Assembly (NCBI GenBank): GCA_035714085.1
Contig: DASTMP010000180.1
Span: 8,040 to 72,039, forward strand
Length of the DNA: 64,000 nt
Direction: 5' to 3'
From: JAJVID01 sp035714085
GTDB lineage: Bacteria; Acidobacteriota; Blastocatellia; RBC074
The notes beneath the pieces were generated by a model that worked only from the letters and a program-made list of their open reading frames with translations, had not been told where the DNA came from and made no database searches. How positions within the stretch are numbered: position 1 is the stretch's first letter; every line of letters begins with the position of its first letter. Positions 31,621 to 40,387 of this stretch are shown here, in pieces. Made by a program: the position numbers and the translations under genes.

Positions 31621-33294
31621 TTAGACAGTAAATTCGCTCTCGAATTCGGCGGTAAATTGGGTGATCTGTCGCTCGGTCTGTTTTCCGCTCCAGCCCAATT
31701 CGCGCGCCATCGAATCCGCGACAATCGCGGCGCAGTTCAACGCCTCTCTTCCGGCCACTGTCGCCAATCGAGTGCGGCGCGTCATCACGTCGGCCAGTGT
31801 CAGCGCCATTTCATAACGAGCCGCGTAAACGACTTCGGCCAGAATCTGCGGCAATCCTTCGACCAGACGCTCGCGCAGTCGTTCATCCTCACGCGTCAAT
31901 TCAATCAGGCGCTGGTAGTCCGGGCCGTAATCGCGCAGGAGATGTCGCGCCGTTTCGAGCGGCAGGTTTTCGGTTTGCGACAACCACTCGGGCGTAATCG
32001 CCAATTCGTCGTACTTCATCTCTCCGCCGATGGCCGCGTCTTTTGCGCTGGCGGGGCCGGCCGTGATGTTGAATCTCTCGCTCAAGCGCTTTGCCGCGAG
32101 GGCGATGCCGTGTTCGGCCATCAACCGGTAGGTCGTCAGCTTGCCGCCGCCGATCGAGATCAAACCGTCTTCCGATTCGATAATCTCTTCTTTTCGCGAA
32201 AGGTCGGTGGTGGCGCTCGCGCGCGGATCGGCGATCAATGGGCGCAACCCGGCCCAGCTCGAAATCACGTCAGACGGTTCAAGTCGCGCTTCCGGAAAAT
32301 AGGAATTGATCGCGCCCAGGATTTCGTCGATCTCTTCCGGCTCCGCATGCGGATGGTCTTTATCGCCGCTGTAGTCGGTGTCGGTGGCGCCGACGTTGAC
32401 GCGGCCTTCCCAGGGGACCACGAAATAGAATCGATGGCTGGTCAATGACGGAATCAACCATGCGGCGCTGACTCGCAGACGATCCGCCGGGACTGTGATG
32501 TGAACCCCTTTCGCCGGGCGCACTCGTTTGTTCAACCCGTTCAGGGCCTGACCGTCGAGTCTGAGCGTGTCTTCCATCCACACGCCGGTCGCGTTGATCA
32601 CGATTCGCGCGCGGCATTCGATCTCTCCGCCCGCCAGTTCGTCGCGCAAACGCGCGCCCGCGATCTTCCCATTCCCGTTTTTGATAAAGCCGGCGACCCG
32701 CGTGTAATTCGCGGTCTCGGCTCCGCGCTTGCGCGCGGTCTTGATCACCTCGATGACCAATCTCGAATCATTCGTCATCGCGTCGTAATAGAGGAACGCG
32801 CCTTTCAGTCCCCGCGGATCGAGCTGCGGCGCGAGCCTCAGCGCCTCGCCGCAACTCAATCTTTGATGGCGCGCCAAGTTGCGCCGGCCCGCCAGCAGAT
32901 CGTAAAGCCATAACCCCAACCGCATCTTCAGCGGGCGGTCGTAATTACGCCGCCGATTTTTGTAGATCGGAATGACGAACGGAAACGGGCGGGCGAGTCG
33001 CGGGGCGTTTCGGGTGAGTATCGCTCGTTCGCGCAGCCCTTCGCGGACGAGCGCGAAGTCGAAATGTTCCAAATACCGCAACCCGCCGTGGATGAGTTTT
33101 GTCGAACGGCTGGACGTGCCGGCGGCGAAATCGCGCTTTTCGACGAGCGCGACACGCAGGCCGCGCAACGCCGCGTCGAGAGCCAGGCCGGCCCCGGTAA
33201 TCCCGCCGCCGATGATCAGGATGTCGAATACTTCTTCAGCGAATCTTGAAAGCGATTCGCGCCGCGTGCGCCAGGAAAATTCAGTCGGATCCAT
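31621..33294 (-). CDS. glpD: Aerobic glycerol-3-phosphate dehydrogenase
   Basis: About 557 residues. FAD enzyme oxidising glycerol 3-phosphate to dihydroxyacetone phosphate at the membrane, feeding electrons to quinone. FAD-binding DILIIGGGITGAGLALDAAL is followed by DFAAGTSSRSTKLIHGGLRYLEH, PFVIPIYKN, VINATGVWMEDTL, RPAKGVHITVP, VPWEGRVNVGATDTDYSGD and SIGGGKLTTYR, then the C-terminal helical domain. The start at ATG 33294 places the Rossmann motif about 24 residues in, as in Bacillus GlpD; ATG 33330 is an alternative. The frame continues upstream to 33900 but that part is antisense to the next gene. Confidence 0.93.
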   Translation of the reverse strand: MDPTEFSWRTRRESLSRFAEEVFDILIIGGGITGAGLALDAALRGLRVALVEKRDFAAGTSSRSTKLIHGGLRYLEHFDFALVREGLRERAILTRNAPRLARPFPFVIPIYKNRRRNYDRPLKMRLGLWLYDLLAGRRNLARHQRLSCGEALRLAPQLDPRGLKGAFLYYDAMTNDSRLVIEVIKTARKRGAETANYTRVAGFIKNGNGKIAGARLRDELAGGEIECRARIVINATGVWMEDTLRLDGQALNGLNKRVRPAKGVHITVPADRLRVSAAWLIPSLTSHRFYFVVPWEGRVNVGATDTDYSGDKDHPHAEPEEIDEILGAINSYFPEARLEPSDVISSWAGLRPLIADPRASATTDLSRKEEIIESEDGLISIGGGKLTTYRLMAEHGIALAAKRLSERFNITAGPASAKDAAIGGEMKYDELAITPEWLSQTENLPLETARHLLRDYGPDYQRLIELTREDERLRERLVEGLPQILAEVVYAARYEMALTLADVMTRRTRLATVAGREALNCAAIVADSMARELGWSGKQTERQITQFTAEFESEFTV

Positions 33295-33360
33295 AACCTC
33301 ACATATCGCTTCGCTGGCGGTGATCGTCATTTCGGGCGCCAGACAGAAATGGGACAGACT

Positions 33361-33447
33361 TCCGAACCGCAAGAAACGCAGAAGACGAAGAAAGAATAGG
33401 TTAGATCTGTTCTTCTCTTCGTCTTCTTCGTTTCTTCGCGGTTCGGA
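33361..33447. repeat. Palindromic tandem-octamer element (GAAGAAAC type)
   Basis: The outer 10 bases TCCGAACCGC pair exactly with the end of the right arm, and inner GAAGACGAAGAAAG-like units pair with CTTCGTCTTCTTCG. It lies between the divergent glpD and VWFA genes, so it is in the promoter region of both. Confidence 0.85.
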
Positions 33448-33493
33448 CAATATTATACTTACCGCCCGCGCTTTCGCTGTAAGGAGATCGCTT

Positions 33494-34612
33494 ATGATGT
33501 TTTTTAAACGCTTTCGCCTGACCGGGATGTCGCTGATGGTCGCCGCCCTGGCGGCCTTTGTCTCGCAAATCGCCGCGCAGGAGGCGCAGGATAAAGAGAA
33601 ACAGGGCAAACAGAGCGATATAGGAACGATCCGGTTCAACACCGACCTGGTTACGGTTGATGCGATTGTGGCCGATCGCAACGGCGATCGAATCACGGCG
33701 ACGCTGAGACCTTCGGACTTCACCATATACGAAGACGGCGTTCCCCAGGCGATCAACAGTTTTTCGGCTACCGACGCGCCGTTCAACCTGGTCTTGTTGA
33801 TCGACACGTCGGGCAGCGCGAGCCATGAGGTCGAATTGATGCGCCGCGCCGCGCTCCGTTTCCTGGACGAACTCCGCCCGCGAGACCGCGTCGCCGTCAT
33901 TCAATTCAGCAAGGAGGTCGAGTTGCTGAAAGACCTGACCTCCGACCGCGCTGAGATCGAGGAGGCGCTCCGACTTTTGAAACCCGGCACGGGCACCTCG
34001 TTTTACGACTCGTTGAAATTGGCGATTGATGAAGTCTTCAAGGGGGTCGAAGGCCGCAAGGCGGTCGTCGCTCTCACGGACGGCGTCGATTCGTTCGGCT
34101 ACACGACCTTCAAACAGATTCTGACCGAGGTCGAAAGCTCGAACATCCTGACCTATTTTCTGGAACTCGACACCGAAGAGTTCACGCAGGCCGGGATGAC
34201 GCGCGAATGCAGCGACGAGAGACACTTTGAATTTTCGCGCAAACAATTCAAGAAATACATGACCGAGTACGGAAAGGACGGGAAGGGCGCCGTGATGAGC
34301 GAAAATCAGCCTCACTGCATGCTCTCTCAGGAAGAACGCATGCAGATCAACCGGCGGCTGTATGAGTCCGCCCGGCGCGAGTTGCGCGAAATGGCCGACA
34401 AGACCGGAGGCCGTGTCTACCCCGTCAAGGACCTGCAGCAACTCGAACCCGCATATTCGCAGATCGCCGCGGAATTGCGCACTTATTACTCGATGTCTTA
34501 CTACCCCACAAACGAGAAACACAACGGCAAGTGGCGGACTTTACGAGTCAAAGTTAATCGTCCGGGGCTCGTCGCTAAAACCAGACCCGGGTATCGCGCG
34601 CCTTTGAATTAA
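33494..34612 (+). CDS. VWFA-related exported protein, acidobacterial type
   Basis: 372 residues from ATG 33494 with AAGGAG 7 bases upstream. Signal peptide (GMSLMVAALAAFVSQIAAQ), an N-terminal beta domain (TIRFNTDLVTVDAIVADRNG, IYEDGVPQAI) and a von Willebrand A domain with a MIDAS motif DTSGSAS, then ALTDGVDSFGYT. It matches the acidobacterial VWFA-related family. A cysteine-containing insertion (RECSDERHFEF ... QPHCMLSQEE) separates the VWA domain from the closing SYYPTNEKHNGKWRTLRVKV strand region. Family role unknown; adhesion or protein assembly outside the inner membrane is likely. Confidence 0.9.
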   Translation: MMFFKRFRLTGMSLMVAALAAFVSQIAAQEAQDKEKQGKQSDIGTIRFNTDLVTVDAIVADRNGDRITATLRPSDFTIYEDGVPQAINSFSATDAPFNLVLLIDTSGSASHEVELMRRAALRFLDELRPRDRVAVIQFSKEVELLKDLTSDRAEIEEALRLLKPGTGTSFYDSLKLAIDEVFKGVEGRKAVVALTDGVDSFGYTTFKQILTEVESSNILTYFLELDTEEFTQAGMTRECSDERHFEFSRKQFKKYMTEYGKDGKGAVMSENQPHCMLSQEERMQINRRLYESARRELREMADKTGGRVYPVKDLQQLEPAYSQIAAELRTYYSMSYYPTNEKHNGKWRTLRVKVNRPGLVAKTRPGYRAPLN

Positions 34613-34634
34613 GCGCGCCTATTCTTAGATTTAC

Positions 34635-34721
34635 GCCACAGAGACACAAAGGCACAGAAGGAAAGAGAAAAGAGATTGCGAGAAAGTCTTCTTTCTCTTT
34701 CTGCTCTATGTCTCTGTGGCC
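34635..34721. repeat. Palindromic tandem element (CCACAGAGACAC type)
   Basis: The left arm (GCCACAGAGACACAAAGGCACAG) and right arm (ending TCTATGTCTCTGTGGC) are complementary with 8-9 base periodicity. It follows the VWFA gene. Confidence 0.75.
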
Positions 34722-35012
34722 ATTTCTTTTCACCATATCGTGCGGGGTAATGATCCATATCGTTGATTCTGAGTGGCGCTTTTTTCCGGGCCCTTGATTC
34801 CTTATTGGCCCATTCCTTCCCCATAGCCCCACGAATTTCCGCATAAGCCATTCTCTAAACCGCGATTTCCCGCCGCGATCCTCCGAAGAAGATTTCTCGT
34901 CCAAATCGGGCCGGAGAATGTCTCAAGAGGCGGCACGGGCTTTGCAAACCGCTGTGGCGTTCACAAAGCGATGCGCGGATGGGTTTTATTATCAAGTGTT
35001 AAGAGGTACGTA
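34722..35012. other. Intergenic region before a small membrane gene
   Basis: No gene is seen. There is no convincing promoter; TTATTATC near 34988 is a weak -10 candidate for the small membrane gene that follows. Confidence 0.3.
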
Positions 35013-35132
35013 ATGTCGGTCATGAGCAAAGAGCAAATCAAGCGTGATGAACGTTCACTGATCATTTTCCTGGTCCTATTCAACATCGCATTGGCCAGCG
35101 CATTTCTACTGGTCTGCTTCTATCAAGGCTAG
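35013..35132 (+). CDS. Small single-helix membrane protein (39 residues)
   Basis: Short frame beginning MSVMSKEQIKRDERS with AGAGG 6 bases before the ATG. A basic/polar N-terminal half of ~15 residues is followed by one clear membrane helix (LIIFLVLFNIALASAFLLV) and a short end CFYQG. Positive-inside rule places the N-terminus in the cytoplasm. Such proteins often modulate a larger membrane complex. It lies upstream of the msbA-like gene, separated by a palindromic element. No family recognised. Confidence 0.6.
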   Translation: MSVMSKEQIKRDERSLIIFLVLFNIALASAFLLVCFYQG

Positions 35133-35143
35133 CTGACGCGCCA

Positions 35144-35235
35144 GGATGGAAGATCGAGGATCGAGGATGGAAAATCGCGATCCACGGTCTTCCATCCTCG
35201 ATCTTCGATCTTCGATCTTCGATCTTCCATACTCA
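35144..35235. repeat. Palindromic tandem-heptamer element (GATCGAG type)
   Basis: GATCGAG/GATGGAA units (35146-35175) face four GATCTTC units plus CATCCTC (35190-35230). Same unit family as the element at 8212, in an unrelated location. Confidence 0.85.
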
Positions 35236-35256
35236 AGCCCCGATCCTGTTACAACC

Positions 35257-35286
35257 TTGACGCGTTTTCGGCGCGACGCCTATAAT
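35257..35286 (+). promoter_or_regulatory. Sigma-70 type promoter of the msbA-like gene
   Basis: TTGACG (35257-35262), an 18-base spacer and a perfect TATAAT (35281-35286). Start expected near 35293, giving a leader of about 70 bases. Confidence 0.8.
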
Positions 35287-35361
35287 TCACACTTTCCCAA
35301 TGACCCGCTGAACTGCGCTGTCATTGTCGACTCTGATCGACCCCACGAGCCACTTTAAGTG

Positions 35362-37200
35362 ATGACCGAATTCGCTCGACTGCTCAGATACCTCAGGCCC
35401 TACCGTATCATCTTTGCAATTTCCGTTGTTCTGATGATCGCGACCGGATTGCTAGAGGGCGGGACGATCCTGCTGCTGCAGCCGATCTTCGACGTCATAT
35501 CGGGTCATAGCAAAGGCGGCATGTTCGCCGGCCTCCCTTTCGGGCAGTATTTGCCGCAGACAGTCGCCATCGATCTTAGAATGGTCGCAGTTCTGCTGGT
35601 CGGTCTGACGCTGGCGAAGGGCGTGGCCGAGTATTTCTCGTCATATTTTATGAGCCACATCGGCCAGAACGTGATCGCCGACGTTCGCTCATCGCTTTAC
35701 GATCACATCACGCGCCAGGCCGCGCCGTTCTTCTCCAAGCATCCGACGAACGAACTGACGGCTCATTTGATGAGCGACGCCGCGCTGGTCGAACGCGCCG
35801 TTTCCGACACGATGCGCGACATGCTGCGCGAATCGGTCAGCCTGGTCGTCTACCTGGCGCTACTCTTCAGGTTCAACTGGAAGCTGGCATCGGCGCTGTT
35901 GCTGCTGGGGCCGCCGGTGGCCTATCTGGTCAGCAATTTCAACAGCCGGTTGCGCCATTACATAAATTCTCGGCAACAGAGCGGCGCCGAGATGCTCGAC
36001 GTGGCGCAGGAATCGATTTCGTCGCAGCGCGTCGTCAAAGCTTTCGGGATGGAGGATTATGAGAGCCGGCGCTTCCGCGCCGCGGCCAGCAAACAGATGC
36101 GCGACCAGTTGCGAGCGATGCGAATCTACTTCCTTTCGCCGATCGTGCTCGAGACCGTTGGCGTCGTCGCAGTCGCCGCTCTCCTGATCTATGCGCAGCG
36201 CAGCATTAAGGCGGGGGACATGTCCATGGGAGAATTTGCGGCGTTTCTGGTGGCGATGTTCAAGTCCTACGACCCGATCCGCCGCCTGAGCCGGTTGCAG
36301 CACGACTTGCAGCAGGGATTGGCGTCCTCCTCGCGCATCTTCAAGATCCTGGACGAAGAGATTGAGATGCGCGACAAGCCGGCGGCGATAGCGCTGGAAC
36401 GCTTCTCGCGGCAGATAGAATTCCGCGGCGTCAGCTTCCGCTATGGCGAAGGTTTCGATCTGCCGGCGCTCGAACGCGTCTCGTTCAAAGTCCGCGCCGG
36501 CGAAACGGTCGCCGTCGTGGGCCAAAGCGGCGCGGGCAAGAGCACGCTGACGAATCTGATCCCGCGATTTTACGACGTGGTCGAGGGCGCGGTGTTGATC
36601 GACGGCCACGACGTGCGCGACCTCCGGATCGCTTCGTTGCGGCGCTTCATCGCGGTCGTCACTCAGGAGACGCATCTCTTCAACGACACCGTACGGGCCA
36701 ACATCGCCTACGGTTCGTATGGCGCCAATGACGGCGATGAAGCGATCAGACTGGCCGCGCGCGCGGCGCTCGCAGACGAGTTCATAAGCAAGTTGCCGAA
36801 AGGATACAATACGGTAATCGGCGAGCGCGGTCTGATACTTTCGGGCGGCCAGCGCCAGCGCCTTGCGATCGCGCGCGCGATTCTGAAAAACGCGCCCATT
36901 TTGATCCTTGACGAAGCGACCAGCGCGCTCGACGCCGAAAGCGAGTTGCTGGTGCAGCAGGCGCTCAACAATTTAATGGCCGGTCGCACGACTATCGTCA
37001 TCGCGCATAGGCTGTCGACGGTTCGCCGCGCCGACCGCATCGTCGTGCTGGACGCCGGACGCGTCGTCGAAACTGGCGCGCATCACGAATTGCTGAGGCT
37101 CGACGGCGTTTACCGCAGGCTTTATGAATTGCAGTTCGCCGAAGAGGAAGTGGCCGACGTCCGGCGCTTGACGGCCAGCGGAACGTTTTCAGCCGATTGA
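35362..37200 (+). CDS. msbA: MsbA-type lipid A / lipid flippase ABC exporter
   Basis: About 612 residues. Half-transporter with a six-helix membrane domain (residues ~15-300) fused to an ATPase: Walker A GQSGAGKST near 386, Q-loop VTQETHLFND, signature LSGGQRQRLAIARAI, Walker B ILILDEATSALD and the H-loop AHRLSTV. Most like MsbA, which flips lipid A core across the inner membrane, but other ABCB-type exporters look alike. ATG 35362 preferred to the adjacent GTG. A strong promoter lies upstream; yicC follows 27 bases later. Confidence 0.85.
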   Translation: MTEFARLLRYLRPYRIIFAISVVLMIATGLLEGGTILLLQPIFDVISGHSKGGMFAGLPFGQYLPQTVAIDLRMVAVLLVGLTLAKGVAEYFSSYFMSHIGQNVIADVRSSLYDHITRQAAPFFSKHPTNELTAHLMSDAALVERAVSDTMRDMLRESVSLVVYLALLFRFNWKLASALLLLGPPVAYLVSNFNSRLRHYINSRQQSGAEMLDVAQESISSQRVVKAFGMEDYESRRFRAAASKQMRDQLRAMRIYFLSPIVLETVGVVAVAALLIYAQRSIKAGDMSMGEFAAFLVAMFKSYDPIRRLSRLQHDLQQGLASSSRIFKILDEEIEMRDKPAAIALERFSRQIEFRGVSFRYGEGFDLPALERVSFKVRAGETVAVVGQSGAGKSTLTNLIPRFYDVVEGAVLIDGHDVRDLRIASLRRFIAVVTQETHLFNDTVRANIAYGSYGANDGDEAIRLAARAALADEFISKLPKGYNTVIGERGLILSGGQRQRLAIARAILKNAPILILDEATSALDAESELLVQQALNNLMAGRTTIVIAHRLSTVRRADRIVVLDAGRVVETGAHHELLRLDGVYRRLYELQFAEEEVADVRRLTASGTFSAD

Positions 37201-37227
37201 TGACCGAGAGGAGGCACTGGAGAAGAT

Positions 37228-38103
37228 ATGCTCAAAAGCATGACGGGATACGGACAAGGGACGGCGAGCGGCGCCAATTTTACCGTGATAGTAGATCTGC
37301 GTTCGGTCAACCATCGCACTCTGGACATTCACTGGCGCGCGCCGCAAGACCTGGCTTCGCTCGAAATCCCGCTCAAAAAAATGATTCAGGCCGCGGTCTC
37401 GCGCGGGCGCGTCGATGTGTCGATCAATTTCACGCAAATCGCCGACGTCGTCTTTGAAATCAACCGCCCGTTGATTCGCGGGTACCTGGACGCGCTGCGC
37501 ATGATGCGCGATGAGTTCGGGCTTGTGGGCGAGGCCGACCTGGCGGCGCTCACCCGGCTGCCCAACGTCCTGACGCCTTCCACCGCAAGCGGCGCGCTGA
37601 GCGGCGCGGTAATCGAAGGCGTCGAGGCGGCGCTGACACACGCGCTGACGGCGCTGGTCGCGATGCGCGCGGTCGAAGGGCACGAGCTGCAGAAGGAAAT
37701 GCTGGCGCGCATCGTGCGCATCGAAAATCACGTCGCCGTCATCGAATCAGGGTCCACCGGAATTATAGACGCTTACCGCGACAAGCTGCGGAAACGCATC
37801 GAGGATCTGATCGAAAAAGCTTCCATTGACGAAACGAGGCTGGCTCAGGAGGTCGCGCATCTGGCCGAACGCAGCGACATCTCGGAAGAGATCGCGCGCT
37901 TGAAGAGCCATCTGACGCAGACGCAAGAGCTGCTTTCGGGTGACGGCGAGATCGGCAAGAAGCTCGATTTCCTCTTGCAGGAGATCAATCGCGAGGCGAA
38001 TACGATACTCTCGAAATCATCGGAGCTTACAATCTGCGACTCGGCTATCGAGATCAAGACCGAAGTCGAGAAGCTGAGGGAACAGGCGCAGAACGTGGAA
38101 TAA
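37228..38103 (+). CDS. yicC: YicC/YloC-family endoribonuclease
   Basis: 291 residues. N-terminal signature MLKSMTGYGQG with VDLRSVNHRTLDIHWRAP, RGRVDVSINF, and C-terminal DUF1732 part (DETRLAQEVAHLAERSDISEEI ... KLDFLLQEINREANTILSK, parts of conserved blocks). YicC proteins are endoribonucleases involved in sRNA and mRNA turnover. It lies directly upstream of gmk, a widespread arrangement (yicC-gmk-rpoZ-coaBC). Confidence 0.93.
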   Translation: MLKSMTGYGQGTASGANFTVIVDLRSVNHRTLDIHWRAPQDLASLEIPLKKMIQAAVSRGRVDVSINFTQIADVVFEINRPLIRGYLDALRMMRDEFGLVGEADLAALTRLPNVLTPSTASGALSGAVIEGVEAALTHALTALVAMRAVEGHELQKEMLARIVRIENHVAVIESGSTGIIDAYRDKLRKRIEDLIEKASIDETRLAQEVAHLAERSDISEEIARLKSHLTQTQELLSGDGEIGKKLDFLLQEINREANTILSKSSELTICDSAIEIKTEVEKLREQAQNVE

Positions 38104-38104
38104 T

Positions 38105-38179
38105 TGGCGGTTGGCGCCTGGCGCCTGGTTTAGGCAGAAAAAAAACACCAGGCGTCAGGCGCCGGCCACTAACCACTGG
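38105..38179. repeat. Palindromic element (GGCGCCTGG type)
   Basis: GGCGCCTGGCGCCTGGT and ACCAGGCGTCAGGCGCC are complementary around an A-rich loop, with flanking GTTGG/CCACTAACC repeats. It fills the whole gap between yicC and gmk; the gmk start codon follows within 3 bases. Confidence 0.75.
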
Positions 38180-38181
38180 CT

Positions 38182-38805
38182 ATGTTAGGCAATCTGATCA
38201 TAGTTTCGGCTCCGTCAGGCGCGGGTAAAACGACGCTCGTGGCCGGGGCGCTCGGTCGCGATAATCGGGCGCAACCTTCGATCTCTTTCACGTCAAGACG
38301 CCCGCGCGCAGGCGAGGAGCAGGGCGCTCATTACCATTTCGTCTCGCGCGCCGAATTTGAAGCGATGGTCGCGAACGGAGATTTTCTGGAATGGGCCGAG
38401 GTGCATGGCAATCTTTATGGCACTTCGCGGCGGGCCGTCGAAGAGATTCGATCATCAGGCTATGACGTGATTTTGACAATAGACATTCAGGGGGCGGCGC
38501 AAGCGCGCAAACTGTTTCCCGACGCGGTCTCGGTTTTCGTCATGCCGCCGTCGCTCGACGCGCTCACCCGGCGCCTGGAAAGCCGAGGGACCGACACGGC
38601 CCACGACCGGCGTTTGCGGCTGGAGAGCGCCCTTCACGAGATGGAGCAGTACGTCAATTTCGATTACGTCGTGATCAACGACGATCTGAATCGGGCTATT
38701 GACGAATTGGTCGCGATTATCACGGCTGAACGCTGCCGCACGGCGTCCCGCCGTGAAATCGCCGCGCGGATTCTACAAACCTTTGACAAACAAGGAAGGG
38801 GGTAA
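38182..38805 (+). CDS. gmk: Guanylate kinase
   Basis: 207 residues. Phosphorylates GMP to GDP. P-loop SAPSGAGKTT at residues 9-18, then SFTSRRPRAGEEQGAHYHFV (the GMP-binding region), FLEWAEVHGNLYGTS and IDIQGAAQAR. No Shine-Dalgarno is visible because a palindromic element reaches to within 3 bases of the ATG. rpoZ starts 5 bases after its stop. Confidence 0.96.
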   Translation: MLGNLIIVSAPSGAGKTTLVAGALGRDNRAQPSISFTSRRPRAGEEQGAHYHFVSRAEFEAMVANGDFLEWAEVHGNLYGTSRRAVEEIRSSGYDVILTIDIQGAAQARKLFPDAVSVFVMPPSLDALTRRLESRGTDTAHDRRLRLESALHEMEQYVNFDYVVINDDLNRAIDELVAIITAERCRTASRREIAARILQTFDKQGRG

Positions 38806-38810
38806 TTCAG

Positions 38811-39026
38811 ATGGCTGATAATCAGGATGAGAAAAAAGAAGCGAAGCCGTTTCCGATCGACAGCAAATACCGCAAGATTCTGATCGCAGCGAAACGCAGT
38901 AAACAGATTCAGAAAGGCGCCCAGCCGCGCGTCCACATGGCCAATTCCAAAGCGACTCGCGTCGCGCTTGAAGAGGTTGAGCGTGGGTTGATCAATTACG
39001 AGATCGTGGACAAGAGCGAGAAGTGA
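38811..39026 (+). CDS. rpoZ: RNA polymerase omega subunit
   Basis: 71 residues, somewhat short and divergent. Stabilises the beta-prime subunit of RNA polymerase. The fold core is FPIDSKYRKILIAAKRSKQI ... ATRVALEEVERGLINYEIV, in which KYR..I.AAKR and the ALEE element are the conserved parts. AAGGAAGGGGG serves as SD. Position between gmk and coaBC is the standard one and supports the call. Confidence 0.9.
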   Translation: MADNQDEKKEAKPFPIDSKYRKILIAAKRSKQIQKGAQPRVHMANSKATRVALEEVERGLINYEIVDKSEK

Positions 39027-39041
39027 AGAGCGGAGGGAGAG

Positions 39042-39160
39042 ACCTGGCGACGGGGCGACGAGGCGACAGGGCGAAAAATATTTTTGTCCCCTCGTCTTGT
39101 CTTCTCTGTGTCATCTTGTCTCCCCGTCGCCTTGTCGCCCTGTCTCCCCGTCGCCTGATC
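39042..39160. repeat. Palindromic tandem-octamer element (GGCGACGG type)
   Basis: Four GGCGAC-plus-two units (39046-39077) face GTCGCCTT/GTCTCCCC units (39114-39155). It fills the rpoZ-coaBC gap; the coaBC ATG follows 5 bases later with no SD. Confidence 0.85.
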
Positions 39161-39165
39161 GTTTT

Positions 39166-40383
39166 ATGAAAGTTCTTCTGGGTGTCACAGGCTGCATCGG
39201 CGCTTATAAGGCCGCCGAAATTCTGCGAGGCCTGCAGCGGCGCGGCGTTCAGGTTCGCGTCGTGATGACTCGCCACGCGACCGAGTTCGTGCGCCCGTTG
39301 ACTTTCGAGGCTCTGTCCGGCCAGCCCGTGATCGTCGAGATGTTCGATCGCCCGAATTACGCGACCATTGAGCACATCGCCGTCGCGCGCGAGGCGGACC
39401 TGCTGCTGGTCGCGCCGGCCACGGCGAACACCATCGCCAAATTCGCCCAAGGCGTCGCCGACGATTTCCTCTCCACGGTCTACCTTTCAAACACCAATCC
39501 GGTTTTGATAGCTCCGGCGATGAACGTCGAGATGTGGAATCACATGGCGACGCAGGCCAACATAAAAACCCTGCGCGATCGCGGCGTCTCTTTTGTCGAA
39601 CCCGGAGTCGGGTATCAGGCTTGCGGTGAAGTCGGCATGGGGCGATTGGCCGAGCCTGAAGAGATAGTCGAACGCGCCCTCGAAATTCTCAAATCTCGAA
39701 TCTCGGACTTGAAATCCCGTGATTTCGCCGGCGAGCGCGTGATGGTCACCGCCGGCCCGACGGTCGAAGACCTCGACCCGGTTCGTTTCATCGCCAACCG
39801 TTCGTCGGGCAGGATGGGGTATGCGATGGCCGAAGCCGCGCGTGACCGGGGCGCTCGCGTGACTCTCATTTCGGGGCCGGTCAATTTGGCGCCGCCGGAA
39901 AATGTCGAAACCGTCAATGTCCGTTCGACGCGCGAAATGTTCGACGCCGTAATGTCGCGCCTTCACGATGTGACAGTGTTCATCGGCTCGGCGGCCGTGG
40001 CCGATTTCCGCCCGGCCCGGCCCGCCGAGCAGAAGATCAAGAAAGAGGGGCGCAAGACGGTGACCGTCGAGCTTGAAGAGACCGAGGATATCATCGCCGC
40101 GGTCGGCGCCGCCCCGAACCGCGAGCGCCGCATCGTCGCGGGCTTCGCGGCCGAATCGCAATCGCTGCTCGAATACGCCGAGCGTAAGTTGCGCGAAAAG
40201 GGGCTGGATTTAATAGTGGCCAATGACATCACGCGCGCCGACGCCGGATTCGGCGCGGAAACCAACGCCGCGACGATTCTCAAACGCGACGGCTCGCGCG
40301 TCGAACTGCCGCTTCAAAGCAAACGCGCGCTGGCGGACCGGGCGCTGGATGAGATCGCCGGGCTGCGAAGGTCGGCGAACTGA
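39166..40383 (+). CDS. coaBC: Bifunctional phosphopantothenoylcysteine decarboxylase / synthase
   Basis: 405 residues. Two steps of coenzyme A synthesis: CoaB joins phosphopantothenate and cysteine, CoaC decarboxylates the product using FMN. The CoaC half begins MKVLLGVTGCIGAYKAAE and has APAMNVEMWNHMATQ and the lid GYQACGEVGMGRLAEP (active-site Cys). The CoaB half begins VMVTAGPTVEDLDPVRFIAN with RSSGRMGYAMAE and AAVADFRPARPAEQKIKK. The upstream in-frame extension is repeat sequence and was excluded. Confidence 0.95.
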   Translation: MKVLLGVTGCIGAYKAAEILRGLQRRGVQVRVVMTRHATEFVRPLTFEALSGQPVIVEMFDRPNYATIEHIAVAREADLLLVAPATANTIAKFAQGVADDFLSTVYLSNTNPVLIAPAMNVEMWNHMATQANIKTLRDRGVSFVEPGVGYQACGEVGMGRLAEPEEIVERALEILKSRISDLKSRDFAGERVMVTAGPTVEDLDPVRFIANRSSGRMGYAMAEAARDRGARVTLISGPVNLAPPENVETVNVRSTREMFDAVMSRLHDVTVFIGSAAVADFRPARPAEQKIKKEGRKTVTVELEETEDIIAAVGAAPNRERRIVAGFAAESQSLLEYAERKLREKGLDLIVANDITRADAGFGAETNAATILKRDGSRVELPLQSKRALADRALDEIAGLRRSAN

Positions 40384-40387
40384 CGAT

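Noticed and set aside
32972..33493. Long upstream extension of the VWFA protein (546 residues)
   Set aside because: It lies antisense to glpD; the later ATG has a perfect SD and a signal peptide immediately after.
33295..33900. Long N-terminal extension of GlpD (759 residues)
   Set aside because: The extra ~190 residues are antisense to the VWFA gene and run through a palindromic element; family length fits the later start.
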